Assembly: GCF_964340395.1 (NCBI RefSeq)
Contig: NC_135555.1
Coordinates: 567,501 to 631,500, forward strand
Source: Glandiceps talaboti
Lineage: Eukaryota > Hemichordata > Enteropneusta > Spengelidae
Reading direction: 5' to 3'
DNA length: 64,000 bases
The notes below the pieces were generated by a model, which had not been told where the DNA came from, did not search any database, and saw only the letters and a list, made by a program, of their open reading frames with translations. Both the position numbers and the translations under genes were made by a program. This document shows, piece after piece, positions 14,190-26,000 of this stretch; the first letter of the stretch is position 1; the number at the start of each line of letters is the position of its first letter.

Positions 14190-15995
14190 ATTTGGTATTG
14201 ATTTCACCAATGCTTCGGCATCATCCACTTACCTCGTCTGGATTCCCGGTCGTGTAACGTTGCAATCAATCAATCTACACTTCGGCACCATCCACTTACC
14301 TCGTCTGGATTCCCGGTCGTGTAACGTTACAATCAACCTACACTTCGGCACCATCCACTTACCCCGTCTGGATTCCCGGTCGTGTAACGTTACAATCAAT
14401 CTAGCTTCGGCACCATCCACTTACCTCGTCTGGATTCCCGGTCGTGTAACGTTACAATCAACCTACACTTCGGCACCATCCACTTACCTCGTCTGGATTC
14501 CCGGTCGTGTAACGTTACAATCAACCTACACTTCTGCATCATCCACTTACCTCGTCTGGATTCCCGGTCGTGTAACGTTACAATCAATCAATCTACACTT
14601 CGGCACCATCCACTTACCTCGTCTGGATTCCCGGTCGTGTAACGTTACAATCAATCAATCTACACTTCGGCATCATCCACTTACCTCGTCTGGATTCCCG
14701 GTCGTGTAACGTTACAATCAATCAATCTACACTTCGGCATCATCCACTTACCTCGTCTGGATTCCCGGTCGTGTAACGTTACAATCAACCTACACTTCGG
14801 CACCATCCACTTACCTCGTCTGGATTCCCGGTCGTGTTACGTTACAATCAACCTACACTTCGGCACCATCCACTTACCTCGTCTGAATTCCCGGTCGTGT
14901 AACGTTACAATCAATCTACACTTCGGCATCATCCACTTACCTCGTCTGGATTCCCGGTCGTGTTACGTTACAATCAGTCTACACTTCGGCATCATTCACT
15001 TACCTTGTCTCGATTCCCGTGTAAAGTTACAACAATCTACACTTCGGCATCATCCACTTACCTCGTCTGGATTCCCGGTCGTGTAACGTTACAATCAACC
15101 TACACTTCGGCACCATCCACTTACCTCGTCTGGATTCCCGGTCGTGTAACGTTACAATCAATCTACACTTCGGCACCATCCACTTACCTCGTCTGAATTC
15201 CCGGTCGTGTAACGTTACAATCAATCTACGCTTCGGAATCATCCACTTACCTCGTCTATGCTTCGTCACCAGCCACATATCACGCTTCGGCATCATTCAC
15301 TTACCTCGTCTGGATTCCCGGTCGTGTTACGTTACAATCAATCTACACTTCGGCATCATTCACTTACCTTGTCTCGATTCCCGTGTAAAGTTACAACAAT
15401 CTACACCCACTTACCTCTTCGACGGTCCGGCACCATCCACATTTCTACGCTTCATCACCACTCACTTACCAATCCTTGACCTTAGTACATCCAATTACCT
15501 CGTCTGGATGCCAGTAAAACATTACAATAATATATGCTTCGACATCATTCACTTACCTCGTCTCGATTACCGTGTAAAGTTACAACAATCTACGCTTCGG
15601 CACCACCCACTTACCTCTTCGACGGTCTGGCACCATCCACACTTCATCACCACTCACTTACCAAGTCAAGACTTCAGTACATCCAATAACCTCGTCTAGA
15701 TGCCAGTGAAACATTACAATAATATATGTTTTGGCATCACCCACTTAGCTCGTCTACGCCTCGGTAACTTACCTCGGCTGGATTTCCATGTATTATGAAA
15801 CGTTAAAACAATCCACGCTCCGGCATCACCCGTTTACTTTATATCCATGTTTCGACATCATTCACTTACCTCGTCTGGATAACCGCGTAATGTTATAACA
15901 ATCCACGTCTCAGCACCACCCGCTTACCTCCTTTGGATTCCCGTGTAATGTTACAACAATCTACGGTTCGGCACTCACCATCCACTTACCTCGTC
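14190..15995. repeat. 63-bp minisatellite array (63-67 bp units, over 20 copies)
   Basis: The unit is built from CTTCGGCACCATCCACTTAC, CTCGTCTGGATTCCCGGTCG and TGTAACGTTACAATCAA. Left copies are nearly identical; length varies by 4 bp through extra AATC. Right copies, from about 15.2 kb, are increasingly degenerate and rearranged. Each regular unit contains the complement of CAGACGAG|GTAAGT, a consensus 5' splice site on the minus strand. It lies just upstream of the G-alpha-o promoter region. Confidence 0.93.
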
Positions 15996-16352
15996 TGGAT
16001 ACCCCTGTAAATGTCTCAACAAGTTCAAATAGGACGCATCCATCATAAGTGTAATCATATATAATAATAGAAACCAAATATGTAGGCTGTAATCAATGTC
16101 CAGTGATCAAGTAACAATATAATTGAAAACTTCCAACTCCAACAACCTAAATGCCCAAGAGCAACGGACTATCGCCTTTCTATTAAATACAATCTATAAG
16201 TTACAGACAAATGATACATAAACACACAACTGTCATTGAGACTATAGAAACTACCCCTGACTAAATAAACTTACAAAAGCCGAAGGACCGGATCAAAATA
16301 AACTACGCATCAATTTCTCTCTAGGGCTTCTGACTGACAGCCATACACTCAT

Positions 16353-16391
16353 TCGACAGGTTGGTTGGTTAGTTGTGTGGGATAACACTCA
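16353..16391 (-). repeat. Single inverted unit of the adjacent minisatellite
   Basis: Reads CGACAGGTTGGTTGGTTAGT then TGTGTGGGATAA, the exact reverse complement of the 37-bp unit that starts about 150 bp to the right. Confidence 0.85.
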
Positions 16392-16527
16392 CATGAACAT
16401 CCTATTCAACCCCGCCCATCAATCCATCCATCCACTTTCAATTACGAGTAATCAGCCAATATATACAACATTTACCAAATCAACCAACTGAAATAATTAT
16501 AAATATATGATATATTCACCTACCGGC

Positions 16528-17160
16528 AGCTTGATAATCCCACACAACTAACCAACCAACCTGTCGGATGATTACCCCACACAACTAACCAACCAACCTG
16601 TCGAATGATTATCCCACACAACTAATCAACCAACCTGTCGAATGATTATCCCACACAACTAACTAACCAACCTGTCGAATGATTATCCCACACAACTAAC
16701 CAACCAACCTGTCGAATGATTATCCCACACAACTAACCAACCAACCTGTCGAATGATTATCCCACACAACTAACCAACCAACCTGTCGAATGATTATCCC
16801 ACACAACTAACCAACCAACCTGTCGAATGATTATCACACACAACTAACCAACCAACCTGTCGAATGATTATCCCACACAACTAACCAACCAACCTGTCGG
16901 ATGATTATCCCATACAACTAACCAACCAACCTGTCGGATGATTATCCCACACAACTAACCAACCAACCTGTCGAATGATTATCCCACACAACTAACCAAC
17001 CAACCTGTCGAATGATTATCCCACACAACTAACCAACCAACCTGTTGGATGATTATCCCACACAACTAACCAACCAACCTGTTGGATGATTACCCCACAC
17101 AACTAAACAACCAACCTGTCAAATGATTATCCCACACAACTAACCAACCAACCTGTTGAT
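16528..17160. repeat. 37-bp minisatellite, about 17 copies
   Basis: Unit begins TGTCGAATGATTATCCCACA and ends CAACTAACCAACCAACC. Copies are very homogeneous, with G/A and C/T variants at a few positions. Confidence 0.95.
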
Positions 17161-17735
17161 GGTAACCACACAACTAACCAACCAACCTGTCGGATGGTAA
17201 ACCACATAGCTAACCAACCAACCAACCAACCAACCAACCAACCAGCCTGTCGGATGGTAAACCACATAGCTAACCAATCAACCTGTCGGATGGTAAACCA
17301 CATAGCTAACCAATCAACCTGTCGGATGGTAAACCACACAATTAACCAATCAACCTGTCGTATGGTAAACCACATAGCTAACCAACCAACCTGTCGGATG
17401 GTAAACCACATAGCTAACCAACCAACCTGTCGGATGGTAAACCACACAACTAACCAACCAACCTGTCGGATAGTAAACCACATAGCTAGCCAATCAACCT
17501 GTCGGATGGTAACCCACACAACTGACCAATCAACCTGTCGGATGGTAAACCACATAGCTAACCAATCAACTTATCGGGTGGTAAATCACATAGCTAACCA
17601 ATTAACCAGTCGGATGGTAAATCACACAACTAACCAATTAACCTGTCGGATGGTAAACCACATAACTAACCAACCAACCTGTTGGATGGTAACCACATAG
17701 CTAACCAACCAACCTGTCGGATGGTAAACCACAGT
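17161..17735. repeat. 36-bp minisatellite variant, about 15 copies
   Basis: A related unit continuing the previous array: TGTCGGATGGTAAACCACAT then AGCTAACCAATCAACC. The 36-bp period leaves long open frames on both strands; these are not genes. An expanded (CCAA)n run sits at 17214-17243. Confidence 0.95.
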
Positions 17736-18010
17736 TATTAGTTGATCAATCAATTAATGAAGTATTAATTGCGCAATTCAAGTCAAAGTTATCAACAATT
17801 CGATAAAGATCTCATTTCATGTATTCCACACAGCAAACAACTAATTGATCCACAGACTATCACGTTGTTGAAATATTACCACTTTAAAAATGTCTAGTCC
17901 TGTAAACGTCCCTAAGACAGCAGCACGTTTTGACCACTCCTTATGATATGCCATTGATGAAAAGGTCTGCAGAATATAGACTACATTCGTCACAATAATA
18001 ATAATAATCA

Positions 18011-18344
18011 TTGCAGGTTGCAGGTTCGCGCCCCATCGATGCCGTTTGTTTCTGATCTGAGTGGCTAAAGTCCTTGGGCAAGATTTGAACCATGACTGTG
18101 CCTTAGTCAACCCAGCTGTATAATTGAGGACCTGGTAGGATAGAGGTTGCAATGTGAATGCTTTAATCCTATGCGCTTATAAAGGCTGCAATGAATTGTA
18201 TGCTCCCCAGGGAGTTGAGGAAGTAAAGGGCTGCTGTGCCGCTATAGATCTGTGCCAGGGGTAATAATTGCAAAGCGCTTTGAGCACCCAGACTGGATGG
18301 GAGAGAGCTATATAAGAACCAACATTATTATTATTATTATTATC
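18011..18344 (+). mobile_element. tRNA-derived SINE, copy 1 (longer copy)
   Basis: Shares about 250 bp of body with the copy near 37.4 kb, including CAGCTGTATAATTGAGGAC, GATAGAGGTTGCAATGTGAA, GGGGTAATAATTG and AAAGCGCTTTGAGCAC. It ends CTATATAAGAACCAACATT followed by (ATT)n. Near the left end GGTTCGCGCCCC matches a degraded Pol III B box (GGTTCGANNCC). No protein is coded; it would depend on a LINE for mobility. Confidence 0.8.
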
Positions 18345-18396
18345 ATTTTCATCATCACCACCACCACCACCACCACCACCACCACCACCACCACCA
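18345..18396. repeat. (CAC)n trinucleotide tract after the SINE tail
   Basis: A run of CAC triplets directly following the ATT tail. CAC-rich, less regular sequence continues to about 18510. Confidence 0.9.
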
Positions 18397-18840
18397 TCAC
18401 TACGACACCGTGACTCCAATACCATCAACACAACTACTACAACCCCCACCACCACCATCATCAGCACCACCACCAACAGATGGTCTCCGCCCACACCATT
18501 ACCATCACCACCAACCATATCCCTTTTAAGCTGACATGCCAAAATAATAAATATAAAGTGATCTCGAGAATAAAATGAGACAAAATTCCTAGTCCATGGA
18601 AATATGATAGTAACACCCACACATATGTACAGAAATATCTCAAGTGAAAACAATATCATTGAAACTAATGAGGAAGTTGCATAACAGTAGGATACGCACT
18701 GTCTTTCATTGGTAATACATGTAACACGTTACTGTGTCTTTTGTTCATGAGCCAATATCTAGTAAAGGGTAACCGTTTTCTTATATTTTTTCATCTCTAA
18801 CCCGAAACGTATCTGTCCTACTAGTATAATTTACAACATA

Positions 18841-18960
18841 TCACGAAATGTAATTGGCCTACGGGAAGTGACGTCACGAAATGTAATTGTCTACGGGAAG
18901 TGACATCACGAAATGTAATTGGCCTATGGGAAGTGACATCACGAAATGTAATTGGAAGTG
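18841..18960. repeat. 33-bp short tandem repeat, 3-4 copies
   Basis: Unit contains GGGAAGTGACATCACGAAAT then GTAATTGGCCTA. The first unit has TGACGTCA, a perfect cAMP-response-element palindrome; the others have TGACATCA. Confidence 0.85.
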
Positions 18961-19149
18961 ACTGTCGCTATATTTACCCCAAGTTAAGAACAACCTAAGG
19001 TTATAGTAGTACGAATATCTTTCGAATAATCAACTTGCTAGATTTTTATTTGGCAAGGAAAAAAGTTTAATTCGCCAACTGCTTGAAATGGCATATGTCT
19101 TCTGAGAAGTTCTACCAAATTTTCTATGGAACTCATAATAGTCCATGGG

Positions 19150-20446
19150 CCAGAGGGGGTTACCGTGCACCCCCCCCCCCCAAACCTCCGACATAGGTAT
19201 TCTTTTGTTCATTGGAGTCTACTGAATGAGAAACAAAATGTTAACAGTGAAAATTTTGGGATGCACTACCTGTTTGGCCTCGATTTGAAATTACATGTGC
19301 ATCCCGGAATGGCGTCAAAAGGTTGAGGGTAGGGGTAACACATTGCCATCCATATGACACATGCAAGCTCGGACTTTATTATCCATTATATATTTAGAAA
19401 GCTTAGGAAATTTCCTTTCTAATGATATAATGTTTGCCGTACATATGCCAAGAAATAAATTTTTTGGAGGCTTTAAGTTGTCGATTTTTGAAAAATCAAC
19501 AATTTTTCCGAAAGATTAAGCATAAACTTTCCATTCTTTTTTTAAATAACATGATCTGATACACATAAGGGGTGTTTTTTATTCAATTGAATGAGCTGAA
19601 CAAGAAAAAGTAGGTTAACATTGAATATTTTGAGGGTTATTAATGATTTTCCCCATTAAAACCAATATAAGCTATTATTTTGAAATACCTACAGTAGGGG
19701 GTAGGGGTAAACTATCTTCTTCTGTACTTTTTATTCAGCATCTTAGGAGCATGGTGATAAGTTTTTCTGATTGCTAGAACATATATCTTTACAGAAAATA
19801 TACTTCCATCAATACATGTAGTAAATTATATGAAATTTGAAGTTTGCATTCTTAAGATGTAACCTAATTACAGAAAATCATTAATTATGCAAATTACTCA
19901 TTAAAATCAAAGTTATCCCAACAGGCTTTAGAGGATATGTGTGCTTTCTCATGGTTGTTGATGTATGTGCCAAATTGCATGGAATATGAAGCGTGCATTC
20001 TGAAAATATAGCTTAATTACTAAAGATAATTAAGTATTCAAATTATTCATTAAATGTAAAAGCTATGTCAAAAAACTTCATAGGACGTGTGCATTATTAT
20101 GGTTGATATATGGACAAATTATATAAACTTTGAAGCTTGTATTCCTAAGATATAGCCTAATTACAGAAAATCATCGACTATGGGAATTATTCATTAAAGC
20201 TTATGAAATATGGGCTTTGTTATGGTTAACGTGTGTATCAAATTACACTGAATTTGAAGTATGCATTCCAAAGATATGGCCTAATTACTAAAAAAAAATA
20301 TTAATTATGCAAATGACTAATTAATGTTCATTGGATGTTTACCAAAATGTAATCAATTCTTGTCATTAGCATATGGAAGGTGTGTAGCAAGTTTCGTTAG
20401 AATCGATACAGTATTTATTTGAGATATCGTGTTCACAGAGACAGCC

Positions 20447-20485
<39 letters not shown>

Positions 20486-20525
20486 CAGAACACAACCTCC
20501 CATTACGGGAGGTAAAAAGACACCA
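19150..20525 (+). mobile_element. Unclassified interspersed repeat with internal monomers and hairpin tail
   Basis: AT-rich block with four diverged copies of a motif (TTTGAAG-TTGCATTC, then CCTAATTAC, then TTAATTATGCAAATTACTCA) near 19.83, 19.98, 20.13 and 20.25 kb. It then has a (CAGA)n tract and the perfect inverted repeat ACCTCCC-ATTAC-GGGAGGT. It has no coding capacity, so it looks like a non-autonomous transposable element. Class is not assigned and the left boundary is uncertain. Confidence 0.6.
20439..20484. repeat. (CAGA)n microsatellite
   Basis: Pure CAGA run inside the tail of the interspersed repeat. Confidence 0.95.
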
Positions 20526-22570
20526 GTTTCTATAAAGAGACCTGTGCAAAAAACACAGTTGACCGAATTCGAGAGTGTACATGAAATTTTCAATTGATCA
20601 ACAAAATGGTACCATTATTATAATTATTCCTGTTAGCGGGATAAAACAAAAACAGTCATATATACACTATGTATTGTTTTAGCTTGCAACTTTTTGTATG
20701 TTGAATACGTAACCTGTAACATTTGAAGTCTGTTTTTTTCAAACAGGCGACTAACAAAAAACTAAACTGGGAAATTTGTAGCTTGCCATTTTCCTGGAAA
20801 GTCGCCAAAATATAATATCAATTACTAACAACAATCACAGCTATCCGTCAAGTTGAAAAAAAAAATACTTCTCACATTTCCATAATATACTTGTCAATGC
20901 AGTACCAATCATCTAGTTTCTTTGAAGAAATTGTCAAATTATCAAATACTAATAACATTTCTGATATCATCATATATTAGTTAATTTGTCTCTGGTAAGT
21001 TTTTTACTGCATGGTCATTTTACTCATGAATTGATGCAGTTTTCAGAGAACGTGTGTCTTTTCGAAGACTTCTTAATTTGTCACGTCAGTTATGTCTAGG
21101 AATCCTCTAAATTTCGGTTTTGCTATCCCACTGCCCATGTACATTGAATATGTTCGATAAAAGGTACACTAACCAGTCTTCAATATCATAGTCATTATAT
21201 TATATTCTGCATTCACCTCAATCCAATTATTTAGACAAAAGATTTTGCCGTGAAACGCTAGTAAATTATAGATTTACAATGAAAACGTCTATCAAATGAG
21301 AATGTCTGTAGAAATAAATAATCGATGCAATGAAAATGTCATCGCTGCAATTAATCAGGATAGCAAGACGTGGGTTGCTGTTGGCTGGCCAACCACAGTA
21401 TGGGTTTAGTTTACAACTCTCAATCTTAATTTAGAAATCGTCGTTTAGAAATTAATCTTCTGCAAAATGTTTTTGGTCATTGAAGATAAATCATGCCAGA
21501 AAGAATCTCAAACATTTCTTCTTCGTTATTACACGGAGATAACCCTTTTTTCGACGTAAAGTTAACAGATCATATCATGTCATTATTGATTACGTCATCA
21601 ACAACGCTATACCTATCAAAATGGCGCCGTGGATACTGTTAATTTACAATTATTATTTACAATTGTTCCAAAGGTCGGATATTTCTAACTCCTGGATATA
21701 GCTACATATACTGCTTAAACAGTCTGTCTTTTGAATCATATCATAAATTCATGACAGGGGACTGAAATTGTCCTCTTTGTATTGACCTGTAAAGTGTCTT
21801 CTTTTTTTCTTTTCCTGATATCATTGACCACATGTCCGAAAAGTGTGGGGTCACACAAACAGGAAAAGACTCTAGATGCAATTACTTATATAATATCTCT
21901 ATTCTGACGAATACATAATGTCTATAATATCACCACTTTAATAGCTGGACCGATTATTAATGTATGACGTTAGAATAGGAGTCTGTGGTGGTAATTCCTG
22001 ATGTCTTGGTAATTGTAAAATTAGCACCATAAATTAATGTATGTGTACTTAACACAACTTGTCTTAGCCGACGCGTGTACAACAAAAACTTCAATATGGT
22101 GATTTTACCTCTTTTTTATTTTTTTGTTGGTGTAAGAATGGCGTACAGGATAAAGCTAGCATAGAACAGATTCATTAACATTTAAAATTACTATTCAAAT
22201 TACATATTAGTACATCGACTGATCGACAGAGCATTTGCCGTGGATGCCATTTCATTATGTCAATGATAACAAACCTTATATATAAATAATATATAATATG
22301 TATTTAAATATAAACTGGTTTGTTACAACCTTAACCTTTCTTTCTTTGATCAAGTTGATTAATTTAAATATCCATGGAGTTGATGACTTCTGAATATTTG
22401 TCGACACCCTACAGCTGAGTATTTATACCATTCACTTCTACTAGGACCATGGAAATTAGTTTAATTATTTGAAGACCTGATACGTATGCACAACGTGACA
22501 ACAACAAACAGCTGCTTGTGATAACTGCGACTATTTCAGTCATAATGTTGGTAATATTTCATTTCAACCA
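20526..22570. other. Intergenic AT-rich DNA
   Basis: No exon, RNA gene or repeat recognised; open frames are short and lack family signatures. Confidence 0.5.
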
Positions 22571-22574
22571 CAAC

Positions 22575-22632
22575 TCCTAGTATATATATCCTAGAATATT
22601 TTCCTAGTATATATATCCTAGAATATTTTCCT
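22575..22632. repeat. 28-bp direct duplication
   Basis: Two adjacent copies of CCTAGTATATATATCCTAGA followed by ATATTTTC. Confidence 0.9.
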
Positions 22633-22774
22633 CCACCCACAATAAAGGAAAATAATTTCATACAAGTTTTTAATATCCTCAGAAAGTTCGAGTCTTACTC
22701 CAGAAAGTTTAGGTTCGGAGTGTTAAAGACAATGCATGGTATCACTATCCCAAATTTTAGATAAAGCAGATACG

Positions 22775-22873
22775 GATACAGATAAAGATAAAGATAAAGA
22801 TAAAGATACAAATACAAATACAAATACAAATACAAATACAAATACAAATACAAATACAAATACAAATACAAAT
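22775..22873. repeat. Hexanucleotide arrays (GATAAA)n and (ACAAAT)n
   Basis: Two consecutive 6-bp arrays. The period keeps all frames open, producing low-complexity frames such as TNTNTN, which are discarded. Confidence 0.95.
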
Positions 22874-22950
22874 ATAGTCTCGAATATAACCTCACGTACA
22901 ATATACATTAACGTTTTGTAAGGTTATAATATAATATACACAAAGTGTGT

Positions 22951-22953
<3 letters not shown>

Positions 22954-23042
<89 letters not shown>
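22954..23042. repeat. (GA)n microsatellite
   Basis: Almost 90 bp of pure GA. Confidence 0.98.
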
Positions 23043-23044
<2 letters not shown>

Positions 23045-26000
23045 GTCTTTGAACTGTAAGCTTAGTCAATTCTTCTGATAAATCTTAGTATTTAAAATTG
23101 AAAATCATAATGAATCGTGTGTCATTAATTTGAACGTAGTAATCCAAACAAAATTGGAATCTACATTGATTAAGTGGGTAAATTCGCTTGGTTTTCTGCG
23201 TGTACACTGCCTCTACTAATGATAATTTTCCTGTGCGTACAATGACACGCAAGTTCGCGGTTGTGTCAAAGAACATGTCATAAACACTCTTGTCTCTGTT
23301 AAATACCACAAACTAATATAAATGAACTGACTGCCATGAGTGAATGCACACATTATTTAAAGCTAATCCAATTAGAGTCAATCAATGGAATGCCATCTAA
23401 CAGATTAACTGATGTACAAAATCAATCAATGAATATGAGAAATCCAAGGTCAAATAAATCTTACTGTTATCTATTTGTCAGTTGCCTTTGAAAAACCACA
23501 AACACTTCGACCTTGCTTGCTTCATATGTTGAATCAATTAAAGTTAAACGCAGTGAAGTTAATAGTTACATGCATGACATCGGCATATTTTCATTCTAAG
23601 AACTGACATCGGCATGTTTTCAATTTTGTAGAACATCATTACAACAGAGCAAAAAGGTTGTAGAACATGCATAAACATTCAGCTTTCTACAACCAAGATC
23701 AGTGAGAGTCTGAGAGTCAATGTCATGAATCTGTAGTAATTCCACAATTGCAAGTGTTTCACAAAAGTGATAATCAAGGTTATCAGACACAACATCTTCA
23801 GTACCAATACAGTTGGTGTTATCTTAGACAACAAACACGGTGACTGAGGTACTATTCAAAACAATATCTCCACCAAATAAACTGTGAGTGTTATATTGTA
23901 ACATTCTATCTGTACCTAATACAACTATCATTGATACATGATGGCAATGGCACTTCCACAGAGTGGCAGCGTCAAAGGGGAAAATGACAACGGGTTCAAG
24001 TATCATGATGTTGTGTACACTTTACTTTCCACACAACTTTGATCTTGGTTGTAATATCTCAGACAGACAACCAGCCTAATGTCTGAGGTAATATCAATAT
24101 CCGTGCACTTCGTAGACACATCTATATTTCATTCAATCGCACAGCCTTTTAATAACAAAAGTATGCGATTGGTATGCAACCCATTCCCACTGATTCAGTA
24201 GTATATTATAAAGAATTCCTAAATGGTGATTACGTTAATTGTGAACGTTAACCACGGATATGATAACTGTCAAAAGGTCCATGCTGGAATACTAAACTCT
24301 GATCCAGTCACGCTGTAAAAGTTAATTTTGCTATTAAAAGTAAGCTATATCAAATACTCTCACACATTTGCATACTGAGGTTATGTAATAAATAAAAATA
24401 ATGTCTACATCGGGTTAACTATATTAAATAGGAAGATTATATACATTCTGGAATATATCAAATTTCAAAAATGTAATATACTTAAATACCATTTGCCTTG
24501 GATCTCACCTATAGTACAGAGGTATGAACTTAGATATTAAATTTCAATGAATCAAGTAGAGAATCTATGGTATAACTATACCATGCTCGATGAGTCCGTC
24601 CTCCTTCATGGTAGCTGTTCATTTTGAGTAAGATGATAATATGTGAACTGGAAAGTCGACATGATGTTACTTCTCGGGTCTAGTATCATGAATGTAAACA
24701 TCAGTATATTTGACATATAAAATCTTGACGTCGACTCACATTATGGTGGACCTCATATAGAAGTGTCAAATTAACATCAATCATGTTATCAAATTTTCGC
24801 ACAGTCGTATAAAATCTCCCACAAGTACATATTGAAGGAACAATCTTTCGAAGACCTGAAATGAGGCCATGTCAACATTTGGCCGTACATGAATTGGTTT
24901 CAAGAGAATAAATGACGCTAGTTTGCCTAGCTGGTTTCGGTAAAACTTTCTTTTGTGCTTTTTCAGTCATAGACTAGAGTACGCAATTTGTATTTTGTGG
25001 ATATGTTGTACATCTCTTAGTGGCCATATGTAACTAACGAGGTGGTCTGCTGCTGCAAAACTCACCAAAGTATGATCTCCTAATGTATAAGCAAAAAACG
25101 CAACATGCTGTGGTACAGGCATGTCTTGAGATCGTGTGGACTGGCACAGGCCGTTCTGCAAGGCACTTGAGAGGACGACAAGGTAAGCAGCACAGAAAAT
25201 GGTCGGAAGAAAAATATACATGTTTGGGTTTTGCCGAATCCCAAAAAGCAGTGAAAAATAGGGAAAGTTGAAAAGAACTGGTTGCAAAGTCATGCCCCTC
25301 CGACCTCCAGGAGTTATGTCAACAGTTTGGTTTCCTTATGAAATGTTCCACTCACATCAAATATACATAAAAAAAAATATGCAGTATATACCCATTGTTA
25401 AGTACACCGGTACACCTCCCTGATTTTGTGTAAAGCGTCCAGAGCAACAAAGCAATCTGGTTGGTTTATTCTATGTAGAGGTGGTTAAGACTCGCCAATT
25501 GCAAGTACAGTATTTGGTCATGTAACGGCAATTGTTTTTTATCGTCCAGCATGTCCTATCTAGAGTCAGATCACCACTGAATTTTGAAATTTTGTGGAAT
25601 TCACTCAAAGATGCACAATGACAAATTGACTGATGATGTCATACACGAATACATAGGGCATATAAAATCTTCATTACTTGCATTGTTTTTGGTTAAACTT
25701 GACAAGGTCTACAAAAAACAGGGGATTGAACAGTACTGACAAAGTTCACAAGTTCATCAACATTTTTGGTTCCATACATATCAAACATTAGGTCTGTTTC
25801 TTGAAGAGTTGGAGAAATGACTGGAAGGATTTACTTTTCTCAAATGATAACAAGTCACACATAAACGTAGCCAAACAACAGCCATGTCATAAATTCATGA
25901 TATAAACAAATCTCGGCTCTCTATAACCGAGTTTCAGTTATTTTGAAGTTCACTGTATACTCCTCAGAAGAGGGTACTATAGAATCTTACCACATGGCAT

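Noticed and set aside
14182-14709. 175-codon frame reading STYLVWIPGRVTLQS repeats
   Set aside because: Minisatellite translation that shifts frame whenever a 67-bp unit replaces a 63-bp unit.
17127-17700. Overlapping 142- and 168-codon frames on opposite strands
   Set aside because: Produced by the 36-bp minisatellite, whose period is a multiple of three; no domain, start context or splice partners.
14190-17735. CRISPR-like appearance of regularly spaced repeats
   Set aside because: Units are contiguous tandem repeats without unique spacers, and the genome is eukaryotic.
24967-25293. 108-codon minus-strand frame with hydrophobic segments
   Set aside because: No recognisable family, no flanking exons, and AT-rich surroundings; length is within chance for 64 kb.
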